DNA of 64,000 bases from Paenibacillus donghaensis (GCF_002192415.1 NZ_CP021780.1:4836001-4900000), one strand, 5' to 3'. Counted from the stretch's first letter, positions 27,100-36,874 are shown. A program made the numbers and translations. The notes: generated by a model from the letters alone, not told the origin.

Positions 27100-27270
27100 G
27101 GGGTCACCTCCTCTGTTCAATTCCACTATGCACCTTCCCCTAAGGGTAAAGTCAACTGTAAAACAAAAAACTGCCCCCTGCCAGGCATGGCATAAAAAAA
27201 CCAATGAGCAGAAGATGTGGGCATCGATAATGCCATTCACATTCATCCATCATTGGTCTTTTTAAGAAAG

Positions 27271-27306
27271 GCTGCTTGTCGTCAGAAGTGACGCCAAGAG
27301 CAGCCT
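27271..27306 (-). terminator. Terminator of the small gene at 27316-27489
   Basis: Stem GGCTGCT...CGTCA / TGACG...AGCAGCC with a GAAG loop, followed on the minus strand by TTTCTT. Confidence 0.75.
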
Positions 27307-27315
27307 ATCTTCTAT

Positions 27316-27489
27316 TCAGGTTGTTTCATTTTTGGTAACTCCATTCAAACTCGGGACATAATCGGCCAATTTACTGTTCGTTAAAGTCTGGGGTTCCTCA
27401 GTGAAATGGGCTTTGTTCTGTTGATTATTTTTTTTGTCCGCACGATTATCTGCACGGTCCATTTTGGGGTCGGCGCTGTTTTTAGGCAT
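27316..27489 (-). CDS. Small hydrophilic protein, 57 residues
   Basis: Starts at ATG with GGAGGTG seven bases before it. The N-terminal half is rich in Lys, Asp, Asn and Gln (ADNRADKKNNQQNKAHF), the rest neutral, with no hydrophobic core. Its own ribosome site and terminator support a real gene. The composition is reminiscent of small spore proteins, but no family is recognised. Confidence 0.6.
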   Translation of the reverse strand: MPKNSADPKMDRADNRADKKNNQQNKAHFTEEPQTLTNSKLADYVPSLNGVTKNETT

Positions 27490-27675
27490 GATATTCACCT
27501 CCATCGTCTCACCCTAGTATGAGGAGGAGCTTTGTATTTTATCCCGTGAACTACACCTGAACGGTCTCCACACTTAGCGGCAGCAATACCTTCGTTTGAT
27601 CCAGATAAATAAACGCGTCATATCGTTGTAAGATCACGGTGGGCACGTTAAGATAAGCGGGATATTTAATTGCCC
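27490..27675. other. Intergenic region with a short coding-like stretch
   Basis: On the minus strand, bases from about 27660 to 27551 read AIKYPAYLNVPTVILQRYD and on to a stop, coding-like but without a start codon or ribosome site. It may be a gene scrap. No terminator for the histidine kinase gene is obvious. Confidence 0.3.
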
Positions 27676-29028
27676 TTAGCGAACAGGCAAATGAACAACC
27701 ACAGTCGTACCTTGGCCTACCTGACTTTTCATTTCGATGCTTCCCTGATGAAGAGTCACAATTTTCTTAGCGATGGCAAGTCCTAGGCCATTACCGCCAA
27801 TATTGCGGTTGCGCGACAGGTCTGTTTTGTAAAACCGCTCGAAAACATAATCGAGCTGCTCCGGCGCTATTCCGATCCCCGAATCGGTTATCGCGACGAC
27901 AATTTCATTCACCGAATGGGTAATTCGTATTTCGATATGCCCGCCCACGGGGGTAAACTTGATGCCGTTGCCGAGTAAATTCATCCATACTTGATTAAGC
28001 TGGTCTCGATCTGCCGTGATTTTGACTGAATCAGCCCATTCTAAATCGATGCGAATGCCCTTGGCCGACCATTGGGGTTCGCAAGTAACGACGATTTGCC
28101 TGATTTGCTCGTTGAGGTTATACGTAATCGCTTCAAATGGATGATGCTCCGAATCCAGAGAAGCGAGCTTCAGCAAATTATCACTAAGCCTGGATAGTCG
28201 TCCACTCTCCGCGATAATGATATCCAGATAATAATCCCGGTCGTTCTCCGCTACCAGGCTGCTGTTTTTCATGGCCAGAGCAAAACCGGAAATAGACGTT
28301 AGCGGGGTTTGAATTTCGTGAGAGATGTTGGATACGAAATCCTGTCTCATCTGCTCCAATTGTTTAAGTTCACTCGACATTTCGTTAAAGCTCTGAGTCA
28401 AGGCCCCCATTTCATCCGCGCGTTTCGTGTGTATCTCTACGTTGAAATCGCCCTTTGCAAGTCGTTTGGTCGCTTGTGTCAAGGCTTGGATGGGTTTCAC
28501 CAAATACCGGGTCGCGATGAGTATACATAGGCTTCCAATCAACAGGCCAAGCAGCAATATGAGCAGCATCATCCGATTAAGGACATTTTCGTTCTCCGGG
28601 GAAAATTGCAAAAACATGGCATGCGGCTCCCCTTCGAATGGAAAGGGAAGACCGATGAACATTTGTTCTGCCCCACCGGGAGAACGATAATATTGTCCCC
28701 GCAGTACTTGCCGAACCGCTTCCGGTGGTATGCTGACGTTATTCATATTTTGTAAGCCATAGATTATCACATGGCCGGAAGCGTCATACATATGAACCGG
28801 ATAGGAGGATATATTTACCATACGTGTTATGAATGCATCCCGATCAACGGGTCTGGTTTGTTCATAGAGACGTATCATATCCTCTCCTGCCGCAAGCATG
28901 TCGTTCTGTCCTGTATGGTTTATTTCCTTCTTGAACAGAAAGTACCCAATGAAGAATGAGGACAGCAGGCTAAAGATAATGATGGCCAGAAATGTGCAGA
29001 TGATACGGACGTATAAGGTTTTGATCAT
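27676..29028 (-). CDS. Sensor histidine kinase
   Basis: A 450-residue membrane kinase: transmembrane segment near residues 7-30, an extracytoplasmic sensor region, a second segment near 150-172, HAMP linker (LVKPIQALTQATKRLAKGDF), dimerisation domain with the phospho-accepting His in ISHEIQTPLTSISGF, and an ATPase domain with N, G1 (DSGIGIAPEQL) and G2 (GGNGLGLAIAKKIV) boxes. Its start overlaps the response regulator stop by four bases. The serine hydrolase gene upstream in the same unit suggests a cell-envelope signal. Confidence 0.94.
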   Translation of the reverse strand: MIKTLYVRIICTFLAIIIFSLLSSFFIGYFLFKKEINHTGQNDMLAAGEDMIRLYEQTRPVDRDAFITRMVNISSYPVHMYDASGHVIIYGLQNMNNVSIPPEAVRQVLRGQYYRSPGGAEQMFIGLPFPFEGEPHAMFLQFSPENENVLNRMMLLILLLGLLIGSLCILIATRYLVKPIQALTQATKRLAKGDFNVEIHTKRADEMGALTQSFNEMSSELKQLEQMRQDFVSNISHEIQTPLTSISGFALAMKNSSLVAENDRDYYLDIIIAESGRLSRLSDNLLKLASLDSEHHPFEAITYNLNEQIRQIVVTCEPQWSAKGIRIDLEWADSVKITADRDQLNQVWMNLLGNGIKFTPVGGHIEIRITHSVNEIVVAITDSGIGIAPEQLDYVFERFYKTDLSRNRNIGGNGLGLAIAKKIVTLHQGSIEMKSQVGQGTTVVVHLPVR

Positions 29029-29699
29029 GTAATTACTAACCGGTACCCCAGACTACGGGCCGTTTCAATTTGGAAATGCCGTGCATCGCCGGCGAACTTT
29101 TCTCTTAGCCGCTTAATGTGAACATCGACGGTTCGGTCATCGCCTTCGTAGCTTTCCCCCCAAATATGCGAGATCAGCTGTTCCCGGGTATGGATCTGCC
29201 CCGGCTGGCTGGCTAGCCTGAACAGCAGCTCGAACTCCTTCAACGGAAGATTAAGCGTCTCCTCTCCGCGAATCACTTGAAAGCCACGTCGATTCAATAC
29301 GATACCGCCCAGTTGTATGGTCTGTGAAGAGACAATCATATAACGTTTCAGCAACGCTTTCACTCTCATCACAAGCTCCAGCGGATCGAATGGCTTCGTT
29401 ACATAATCGTCCGTTCCAAGCTGAAATCCCTTCACCTTATGCCCCGATTCTCCCTTGGCTGTGACCATCAAGAGCGGGATATTCGAATCTAAACGCCTGA
29501 TCTCCCTGCACAACTCCCAGCCGTCTAATTGGGGCATCATGATGTCGAGGATAACCAAATCCACGCGAGAATTCTCCACAATCGCCAGCGCTTCCGCACC
29601 ATCTCTTGCCTCCAATATCTCGAATCCTTCTTTCCGCAAAAATAAGGTAATCAGCTCGCGAATGAGCGCATCGTCATCCGCAATAAGGATTTTGGCCAT
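29025..29699 (-). CDS. OmpR family response regulator
   Basis: A 224-residue regulator. The start is the ATG just before AKILIADDD, with GGAGGAG upstream; the frame to 29717 is longer but unsupported. The receiver domain shows the acidic pair in ADDD, phospho-acceptor Asp in LVILDIMMPQLDG and Lys in VTKPFDPLE. The C-terminal winged helix (TREQLISHIWG, DDRTVDVHIKRLREKF) is OmpR/PhoB type. It is paired with the kinase gene. Confidence 0.95.
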   Translation of the reverse strand: MAKILIADDDALIRELITLFLRKEGFEILEARDGAEALAIVENSRVDLVILDIMMPQLDGWELCREIRRLDSNIPLLMVTAKGESGHKVKGFQLGTDDYVTKPFDPLELVMRVKALLKRYMIVSSQTIQLGGIVLNRRGFQVIRGEETLNLPLKEFELLFRLASQPGQIHTREQLISHIWGESYEGDDRTVDVHIKRLREKFAGDARHFQIETARSLGYRLVIT

Positions 29700-29755
29700 G
29701 AGAATACACTCCTCCAATCTCTATCGCGTTCCTCCCGAATGGGCGGATTGTTGCT

Positions 29756-31726
29756 TCAACCAAATTGCCATCCCAATAGATTCCAGTGATAAAAGAATAA
29801 ACTCATCACCACTGCCGATAGCGCCACGAGGGTATAATACACGCGTTTCAGCACGCTCCAATATTTGTTTTTCCATACCATTACGGATACCGCCATTATC
29901 GCCACGGTCAATCCCACAAGTATGATGGGCATGAACAGATAGAGATTTAACGATTGCGTAACGCGGCTAAGCCGATCAATCAGACCCATGTTCAACACCA
30001 CGACGAACGTCGCGACCGCCGTTATTAGCGCCCAAGCGGCGGTAGCCGCCGACAGCCGAGCTGCCCACTTCTGCGCTTGGGGCATGGCTTTGATATCACG
30101 TCTACGATAAGCGAATCCAGTCAATACGGTGACAAATAGAAATGCCGAGATGCCAAGCAAGGGAAACCAGAACCCGGTTTGATCTATCAGAGGCGTGGGT
30201 TCAAGCGGCATCGGACTAAGCTCATCAAGAAACAGATAAGTGACCTTTCCCGATGCATCGGTGCGGAAGGCCATCTGATTCGTGCCTCCGACTTCGCGGA
30301 ATACATCAGGGCCGATTGGAGCGTATACTTGCTGATCCGCTCCGCTTCCAACAGATAGTTGATTATCGGAAATAGTAATGTTAATCTTGACCAGAAAGTT
30401 GAAAAACTTATCTATATCGCTGTGGTTACGGCGCGTGAATTGATAAGAACCCGCGTATTTTTGCAAGGAATCCCCAATAACGGCGGGCGGAGGAGATAGT
30501 TTGACCTCCTGCAGAGGAAAGTAACGATCGAAAAAGGCCTGCGTCAGCCCTGCTGCTGCTGTTCCGCCATCACCGCCGCTATAGGAAACGAAAATGCCGA
30601 TTTGTTTGTCGGGTACAAGATAAAGCCCCGTATTGAATAGCTCGTCGGAGCCTCCATGGGTAATAACGCGCAGTCCGTTCATGTTCAGCTCGTAAAAGCC
30701 AAGGTCCATTGCCGGTAAAAGCTTGTTAAATACGAAAGCTGGCGAATGCATTAATTGGGCAGTTTTCGGTTCAAGAATTTGTCTATCTCCATAACGTCCA
30801 TCCTGAAGATGGGCAATCATGAAATGAGCCATATCCTTCGCTGAGACGGATCCTGATCCTGCGGGGCGGAATCCTCCTTCGAAGGTAGGCGGCCTGGTTG
30901 CGAATTGGCCGTTCTCCCTGGCGTATCCGAGCACTGCGTAGGGCTCTAACGACGCCGGAACAGGCTCCTGAACCGTGGCATATTTCATTTCGAGCGGATC
31001 GAAGATGTTTTGCTGTATAAAGTCATTATACGCAATTCCGCTAACTTCCTCGACGATTAGTCCTGCCAACGAAGCGCCGTAGTTGGAATAAGCCATCATC
31101 TCGCCTGGAGGCCTAACCCGCGCCGGCATATGCTTGGCAAGAGTTTCAGAAATCGAACCCGGCAGCTTCTTAGGATCCGTGGTAATTTGATAGCCGACAC
31201 CGCCCTCTTCGAACCCGGCGGTATGGGTCATGAGATGACGCATAGTAATCGGCTGTGGATAGGTTTTTGGTATTTTCACCGTTTTTAAATAAGTGTTGAT
31301 GTCAGCATCGAGATCGAGCTTACCCTGCTCAACCAATTGCATTACTGCCGTCCAAGTAAACAACTTCGTGGTCGAAGCGATCCGAAATAGGCTGGTCTCG
31401 GGGTCGACTGGCGTGCCTTCTTCAACATTGGAGTGTCCATAACCCTTGGCGAGCTGGACCTCCCCATCCTTGACGATCGAGATAACCGCACCTGGAATTT
31501 TAAAAGTATCCATATGCCCTTTCATAATACCATCAATGAATGCTGTTAGCTGAACGGTATCGTTCAAACCCGCCGCTGTTCCCTCCGGTTTAGCGGCTGG
31601 CGATATAGAAGAGGGAGACGCTGCCGATGCGGGCGTCAGAGTTCCTAACAAACTCGACCCCACCGTAGCGACCAGTAACGCCAGTAAAGTTATTGCGCAA
31701 GCTATTTTCCTAATAAACGATGACAT
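29756..31726 (-). CDS. Secreted, membrane-anchored serine hydrolase (FmtA/PBP4*-like)
   Basis: A 656-residue envelope protein. Signal peptide at residues 1-36 ending in TPASAAS; a beta-lactamase-family domain (about 55-400) with SxxK as STTK in FRIASTTKLFTW, Tyr motif AYSNYGASLAG and HGG near ITHGGSDELF; a linker domain; then four C-terminal membrane segments (about 520-650). Such proteins modify D-alanyl esters or cell-wall peptides or act as D-Ala-specific hydrolases. It lies 57 bases upstream of the two-component genes, suggesting that the operon senses or remodels the cell wall. Confidence 0.88.
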   Translation of the reverse strand: MSSFIRKIACAITLLALLVATVGSSLLGTLTPASAASPSSISPAAKPEGTAAGLNDTVQLTAFIDGIMKGHMDTFKIPGAVISIVKDGEVQLAKGYGHSNVEEGTPVDPETSLFRIASTTKLFTWTAVMQLVEQGKLDLDADINTYLKTVKIPKTYPQPITMRHLMTHTAGFEEGGVGYQITTDPKKLPGSISETLAKHMPARVRPPGEMMAYSNYGASLAGLIVEEVSGIAYNDFIQQNIFDPLEMKYATVQEPVPASLEPYAVLGYARENGQFATRPPTFEGGFRPAGSGSVSAKDMAHFMIAHLQDGRYGDRQILEPKTAQLMHSPAFVFNKLLPAMDLGFYELNMNGLRVITHGGSDELFNTGLYLVPDKQIGIFVSYSGGDGGTAAAGLTQAFFDRYFPLQEVKLSPPPAVIGDSLQKYAGSYQFTRRNHSDIDKFFNFLVKINITISDNQLSVGSGADQQVYAPIGPDVFREVGGTNQMAFRTDASGKVTYLFLDELSPMPLEPTPLIDQTGFWFPLLGISAFLFVTVLTGFAYRRRDIKAMPQAQKWAARLSAATAAWALITAVATFVVVLNMGLIDRLSRVTQSLNLYLFMPIILVGLTVAIMAVSVMVWKNKYWSVLKRVYYTLVALSAVVMSLFFYHWNLLGWQFG

Positions 31727-31891
31727 GATAACCCTCCAGCATTCAGTATATTTTTGATAACGAACTCTCGGCTTTCAATGGAGAGCTTATCACAAACATA
31801 TGAACGGAGAGTGAACCTTGCTGGCATTCCCAAAAGCAGAGAGTCGTCAAAACAAACCGGAGTAAATGGGCCAGTATGCTTCCCCGCTCTT

Positions 31892-34555
31892 CTATGAATA
31901 TCTAAATACATAATCCCCAGAGCCTAACCCTACCTTCACTGCATTCTCCAATTGTTCCAAGGAATGAACACCAATACTCTGCTCCAGTGGCAAGCCACTT
32001 TCAAGAACATCCGTGAGCGTGGCTTGCGGCAGATAGACAGTAGCAGACGAGTTGGGAGGAATAGAAACCAGCACTTCCATCTGCTCAGAATTCAGCTTCC
32101 ACTCCGAAATAATCCTTCCATACCTGGATTCCAGTTCCCCCTTGGCTGAGGTCAGCCCTCCACCCGGATGGGGTTCAATCCGAAACTTCTTATACCCTGG
32201 GAACTCTTCATCCAGCTCAATCCCGGCCACATAACGGTACAACCAATCGCCAACTGCGCCATAAGCATAATGGTTAAAAGAGTTCATATTCTTGCTCCAG
32301 AAGCTTCCGTCCTCCTTGATGCCGTCCCAATGCTCCCAAATCGTCGTGGCTCCCTTGGTCACCTGGTAGAGCCAGGATGGGTAATCGGTTTGCAGCAGCA
32401 GCTTGTATGCCGCGTCATGATGCCCGGCTTGGCTTAAGACCAGATTCAGGTAAGGCGTACCTACGAACCCTGTCGTCAGATGGTATTCACTCTCCTCCAG
32501 CAGTTCCAGAAGTTTGGCAACGGTGCGTGTACGGGCCGGTTCCTCCACCAAATCGAACATTAAGGCCAGCACGCAAGCGGTTTGCGTGGGAACGGATAAG
32601 CGTCCTAAAGGGGTTACAAACTCTTCGTTAAAAGCTTGTTTGATCTGCCTGTGCAGCTCCGAGTACCGCGCCGCATCCCCGGTGTGTCCAAGCACCTCTG
32701 CCGTCTTCCGCAGCAGCATCACCGAATAGGCGTAAAAAGCAGTCGCGATCAAATCCCGATCCGTAGCTCCAATATAGCTGTCAGGTTTCGAATCGAGGCC
32801 AAGCCAGTCCCCGAAATGAAAGCCCGTATTCCACAGTAATTCATTATCCCCCTGCTTGCGGATATACTCCACCCAGTTCTGCATGCTTGGATACTGCTGC
32901 TCCAGAATACGTGTGTCTCCATAACATTGATAAATCACCCAAGGGCAAATCACGGCCGCGTCTCCCCAGGCTGCGGAAGAATGCTGGTTCTCCTCCAGCA
33001 CATTTGGAATCACAAACGGCACACCGCCATGATCGAGTTGATCGGCAGACAGATCCTTTAGCCATTTGGTAAAAAAAGGCGCCACATTCATCAGATACGC
33101 AGAGGTGCGGATGAACATCTGGGCATCCCCTGTCCAACCAAGCCGCTCATCCCGCTGCGGACAGTCCGTAGGAACATCGACAAAGTTACCTTTTTGCCCC
33201 CATAAAATATTGTGCTGCAATTGGTTAATCAGCGGATCTGAACAGGTAAAGGAGCCAGTCTGCTCCATATCCGAGTGAAGCACAACACCTGTGAAGTCTT
33301 CCAGCGACACGTTCCCGGGGAACCCAATCAGCTGCACATAACGAAAGCCTTGGAAAGTAAATCTCGGCTCAAAGCTTTCCCGCCCCCCGCCTTTTAGAAT
33401 ATAAGTCACCGTCTGCTTGGCGTTTCTCAGATTGTCCGTATAGAAATTCCCCTCGGCATCCAGCACTTCGGCATGGAGCAGCTTCACTTCACGCCCTTGC
33501 TCCCCTTCCACCCTAGAATGAACCCATCCGACCATGTTCTGCCCAAAGTCGATCACTGTCTCCCCCGCCGGTGTTGCAAATAAACGTTGTGCTTTAATTT
33601 GCTCTATACGTCGGACAGGAACATTCTCCTGCGCGATCAGGATATCTTTGCTGTGAGAGATCCTCTCGGCACTGACCCAGGTGTGGTCGTCATATTCGGC
33701 CTTACTATAGCCGGACAATTCCAAACGGGCATCATAGGTCTCGCCATGATACAGTTCAGACATGAGAATAGGCCCTTTGGCTGCCTTCCAGTGCTGATCC
33801 GTAACCATGATCTCCTCTTTCCCATCTTCATAGGTAAGATGAAGCTGCAAGAGCAAGGCTGTGCGATTGCCATAAATATGCTTCCGCTGATCCCAGCCCA
33901 AATTCCCTTTGAACCAGCCATTCCCTAACCAGGAGCCCACGGCATTATCCCCAACCGCCACCAGCTCCGTGACATCATAGGTCTGCACCTGCAAACGATG
34001 GTCGTAACTGGTCCAGCCCGGAGTCAGGACGCTGTCGCCCACCCTGGAGCCATTCAATTCAAGCTCATATAGTCCCAGACTGGTCACATAGATTCTGGCT
34101 CTCGCGAGCGGTCTGTCTACCTTAAAGTTCCGGCGTAGCAGCGGACACTGTTCGGCATCGATGTCCAGCTCCGAGAGCGGGGCGCTAATCCATTCGGCAC
34201 TCCAATCCTTGACCTCCAATAGCCCCATTTCCCAAAAAGCAGCGTCCGACCATTCCGAGACACGGTTCTGTGTGTCCCATACCTTAACGCGAACATAATA
34301 ACGTTGCCTCGATTGCACCCTAAGCTTCTTCAATTCCACATGATTGGATTGATCCGAGTCTACTTTACCCGACGTCCATAGCAGACTTAGGAATCCGGGT
34401 TCCGTAGACACCTGAATCTCATACGCCTGCTGCATCACATCTCTTTGATCCGAATGAAGCTGCCAGCTGATTCTTGGATGGAGAACACCCAATCCCAGCG
34501 GATTTTCCTTATATTCTGTGCACAGTTGTTGTACAGTTAACATTCCATATCCCAT
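31892..34555 (-). CDS. Alpha-L-rhamnosidase, glycoside hydrolase family 78
   Basis: Releases terminal alpha-L-rhamnose from pectin side chains or plant glycosides. The 887-residue protein has the GH78 order: N-terminal Ig-like domain (LRVQSRQRYYVRVKVWD), a jelly-roll domain (RARIYVTSLGLYELELNG), a second beta domain, the (alpha/alpha)6 catalytic barrel and a C-terminal beta domain. The catalytic signature is VPTDCPQRDERLGWTGDAQMF, and FHFGDWLGLD and TIWEHWDG follow. No signal peptide. The start is ATG 34555, with ATG 34543 possible. It is divergent from an AraC regulator gene. Confidence 0.95.
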   Translation of the reverse strand: MGYGMLTVQQLCTEYKENPLGLGVLHPRISWQLHSDQRDVMQQAYEIQVSTEPGFLSLLWTSGKVDSDQSNHVELKKLRVQSRQRYYVRVKVWDTQNRVSEWSDAAFWEMGLLEVKDWSAEWISAPLSELDIDAEQCPLLRRNFKVDRPLARARIYVTSLGLYELELNGSRVGDSVLTPGWTSYDHRLQVQTYDVTELVAVGDNAVGSWLGNGWFKGNLGWDQRKHIYGNRTALLLQLHLTYEDGKEEIMVTDQHWKAAKGPILMSELYHGETYDARLELSGYSKAEYDDHTWVSAERISHSKDILIAQENVPVRRIEQIKAQRLFATPAGETVIDFGQNMVGWVHSRVEGEQGREVKLLHAEVLDAEGNFYTDNLRNAKQTVTYILKGGGRESFEPRFTFQGFRYVQLIGFPGNVSLEDFTGVVLHSDMEQTGSFTCSDPLINQLQHNILWGQKGNFVDVPTDCPQRDERLGWTGDAQMFIRTSAYLMNVAPFFTKWLKDLSADQLDHGGVPFVIPNVLEENQHSSAAWGDAAVICPWVIYQCYGDTRILEQQYPSMQNWVEYIRKQGDNELLWNTGFHFGDWLGLDSKPDSYIGATDRDLIATAFYAYSVMLLRKTAEVLGHTGDAARYSELHRQIKQAFNEEFVTPLGRLSVPTQTACVLALMFDLVEEPARTRTVAKLLELLEESEYHLTTGFVGTPYLNLVLSQAGHHDAAYKLLLQTDYPSWLYQVTKGATTIWEHWDGIKEDGSFWSKNMNSFNHYAYGAVGDWLYRYVAGIELDEEFPGYKKFRIEPHPGGGLTSAKGELESRYGRIISEWKLNSEQMEVLVSIPPNSSATVYLPQATLTDVLESGLPLEQSIGVHSLEQLENAVKVGLGSGDYVFRYS

Positions 34556-34696
34556 CCTGTCTCCGGTAGATTTAACCCTATAATTATCGAGCGCTTTCTT
34601 CTATAATTATATGAAATTAGAATCAGCCGATGACCTGTAATCAGGACATTTCACATCCGTAAAAAGGACCTTTTGTGAGATAGAAAAGGAGTGCTT

Positions 34697-35584
34697 ATGA
34701 AACCTTCCACCGACACCCTGAGCGGCGAATACTTTTTCACAGATAATCTGTTCCTCTATATCAACCGGGTAACGGAAAGTTATCAGCTGGGTCTCCATTC
34801 TCATGATTTTATTGAATTTGCATTTGTGGTTGAAGGCAAAGGCTTCCACTACATGGAGGACGAAGTCCAGGCGGCTTATAAAGGGCAGCTGTATTTCATT
34901 CCCGTAGGAGTCTCGCATGTCTTTCGTCCGTCCTCGTCCGATCCGCTGAAGGAACCCTTGGTGGTCTACAACTGTGTATTTACACCACAGCTGCTGGATG
35001 GCCTCTCCCCTGTGATTTTGGACCCGCCGTTATCCAGTCATCTCAACCAATTGCGGGAACAACGTATCCCCTTCTATTGCATCAACGATCTTAACAGCTC
35101 TATCGAAAATATATTTCTGGCGCTCCACAGAGAATACAGCCTCCCGCAGAGCGGCTCCAATACCTATTTGCTGACCCTGCTGCTTCAGCTGCTAGTCACC
35201 ATTTACCGCTTAAGAAATGATGAAGTCCAGCTTCCGCTGAACAAGCCAGCCCAGTTCCTCCAGATTCTGCACTACATCCATCAGCATTATGCCGACGACA
35301 TCACACTGGCCCTGCTTTCCCTCACCTTTGACTGGAGCGAACGCCACCTGCAACGCCTGTTCCACAAGCATACCGGCCAGACCTTCCACCACTTCCTGCA
35401 GAACACCCGAATCCAAAAAAGCTGCGAGCTGCTTATTCAGCATCCGCAGTTTTCGATTCAGCTCATCGCTGAGCAGGTTGGCTATCAAGACACCAAGACT
35501 TTCAGTTCAGTTTTTAAACGAATTGTTGGTAAAACACCGGGGCGGTATCGGGGGAGATGGGGGGTAACTCCTAGCTCAATCTGA
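34697..35584 (+). CDS. AraC family regulator with N-terminal cupin
   Basis: A 295-residue regulator. The start is the ATG five bases after AAAAGGAG. The N-terminal cupin sensor shows LHSHDFIEFAFVVEGKGFHYM and GQLYFIPVGVSHVF. Two helix-turn-helix motifs lie in the C-terminal third (ALLSLTFDWSERHLQRLFHKH; IAEQVGYQDTKTFSSVFKR) followed by KTPGRYR. Divergent from the rhamnosidase gene, with only 141 bases between starts; it most likely activates that gene in response to rhamnose or a rhamnoside. Confidence 0.92.
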   Translation: MKPSTDTLSGEYFFTDNLFLYINRVTESYQLGLHSHDFIEFAFVVEGKGFHYMEDEVQAAYKGQLYFIPVGVSHVFRPSSSDPLKEPLVVYNCVFTPQLLDGLSPVILDPPLSSHLNQLREQRIPFYCINDLNSSIENIFLALHREYSLPQSGSNTYLLTLLLQLLVTIYRLRNDEVQLPLNKPAQFLQILHYIHQHYADDITLALLSLTFDWSERHLQRLFHKHTGQTFHHFLQNTRIQKSCELLIQHPQFSIQLIAEQVGYQDTKTFSSVFKRIVGKTPGRYRGRWGVTPSSI

Positions 35585-35600
35585 AATAGTTCAATTAATT

Positions 35601-35908
35601 GTTACTACTTAGGTTCCAGCCAGGATTTAGAGTCTGCCCTGGGGTCTTCCGAGTAATTAGATGCGAAAACGCACTTAATTTCAACGCAAACGGCTGTTAG
35701 TAGGTAAATAAGTGCGAATCTGCAACTATTTTCGAGAAAATGGCTTGTTCAGCGCTCAGAATCGGAAATTAAGTGCATTATGGCACTTATTTGCTTCAAA
35801 ACAGGAAAAATCCGTGAATTAGATGCAGATTCGCAACTAATTTCATGATTGGACTGATGTGGCGATCAACATTTGATGCTTCTTTACTATGGGGTCCTAA
35901 GTAGTAAC
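35601..35908. mobile_element. 308 bp MITE-like element with inverted ends and four internal palindromes
   Basis: Bounded by perfect 13-base inverted repeats GTTACTACTTAGG (35601-35613) and CCTAAGTAGTAAC (35896-35908). Inside, four similar palindromes with AAATNAGTGC/GCACTNATTT-type arms occur at about 35654-35680, 35706-35731, 35766-35792 and 35816-35843, spaced roughly 50-60 bases. There is no open frame and no clear target duplication. A 33-base left-end fragment lies at 17665-17697 and an end motif at 3073-3084, so it is a repeated family in this genome. Confidence 0.65.
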
Positions 35909-36012
35909 CAATATTGTGGTTAATTCAGCTAGATAAATGTTAATGACTGTAATTAAGTATGTAGGCGATTTGTCTTGAAATTATCTAAATGTATAGAAAG
36001 GAGAAATAGAAA

Positions 36013-36219
36013 ATGCAATTTTTTATTTACTTTGGTCTAGCTTTTATTTTGATTTCTGGCATTTTCATCGGTGGGTTTACAACTGGTTACCAGCAGAGAG
36101 GAAATTTCTACTCGGAACAAAAAGAAGACCGTAAAATGAAGAGAAAAGTGGCTAATTGGTCTGCGTTAGCTGGCATTATTTCATTTGCTATAGCTGGTAT
36201 TATTCATTTATTAAACTAA
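36013..36219 (+). CDS. DUF5316 family small membrane protein
   Basis: A 68-residue protein with two membrane segments, FIYFGLAFILISGIFIGGF and WSALAGIISFAIAGIIHLL, separated by a hydrophilic loop with GYQQRGNF. It starts at ATG with AAAGGAG upstream. The arrangement matches the DUF5316 pattern of Bacillales, known only by sequence. It is a single gene between the repeat element and a hairpin. Confidence 0.8.
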   Translation: MQFFIYFGLAFILISGIFIGGFTTGYQQRGNFYSEQKEDRKMKRKVANWSALAGIISFAIAGIIHLLN

Positions 36220-36264
36220 TATTAAGGCTCAACCTAAAAATTAGCGGTTGAAACGTCAAAACTC

Positions 36265-36300
36265 CGCCCCTTCATCCAATCGATTCCGGATGATGGGGCG
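36265..36300. terminator. Hairpin after the DUF5316 gene
   Basis: Arms CGCCCCTTCATCC / GGATGATGGGGCG with a 10-base loop. No T tail follows, so termination is uncertain. Confidence 0.55.
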
Positions 36301-36443
36301 TACTCATGAATTAGTTGGGGGCATTGTCTTCTCCCTTGAAAGATAAATACCTTCTTGTAGAGTATACTCCGTGGATTTCATACTACAGATAGCTGGATAA
36401 TGAATCTAACTAGAAATAATACCTGAAATCCAGAAGAGAGAGG

Positions 36444-36770
36444 ATGGAGATAATGGGGACGCTTTTAGAACAGTTATATCATGGCAATCTGTGCCCTGAC
36501 CAAAATGTTACATCCGGTGACCCGCAATACCGTCTGTTAAGCCGGAAAACATCAGAAGCTATAGAGGCATGGAGAAAAAAGCATTCCGAAGAGGAATTTG
36601 ACGAGCTTGAAGCGCTGCTGGACTTGTATGGACAGACACATGGGATGGAATTAACATCATCCTTCACCAACGGTTTTCGTCTGGGGGCAGGCATTCTGGT
36701 CGAGGTATTAACTGGCAAAGATGAGCTTGCCAATAAGATAAGCGCCTTTCCAGATAAAACTACGTTATAG
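36444..36770 (+). CDS. DUF6809-like small protein
   Basis: A 108-residue soluble protein. The pattern LLEQLYHGNLCP, YRLLSRKTSEAIEAW, FDELEALLDLYGQTHGME and FTNGFRLGAGILVEVL is what I recall for DUF6809, a helical family found in Paenibacillus and clostridia and often near mobile elements. The start may be ATG 36444 or ATG 36453; an AGAGAGG site serves either. Function unknown. Confidence 0.72.
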   Translation: MEIMGTLLEQLYHGNLCPDQNVTSGDPQYRLLSRKTSEAIEAWRKKHSEEEFDELEALLDLYGQTHGMELTSSFTNGFRLGAGILVEVLTGKDELANKISAFPDKTTL

Positions 36771-36874
36771 AGTCTGACTTGCTCTTCAATCAAAATATAC
36801 GTTGGATTTCGTTATCCAAATAATCCTTGGGTTCTTATCTTTTGTATGTTAGGGTGCAAGAGGAGGTGTTATAT

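Noticed and set aside
31702..31911. 69-codon frame between the rhamnosidase and serine hydrolase genes
   Set aside because: Overlaps both genes, no ribosome site and no family resemblance.
34577..34600. GAAAGCGCTCGAT near the rhamnosidase start as a cre site
   Set aside because: Only the core GAAAGCGCT matches; the outer positions diverge at four of fourteen places.
35654..35843. CRISPR array, suggested by four regularly spaced repeats
   Set aside because: The repeats are imperfect palindromes that vary in sequence, the spacers are similar to one another in style, and no cas gene is present; the terminal inverted repeats fit a MITE-like element.
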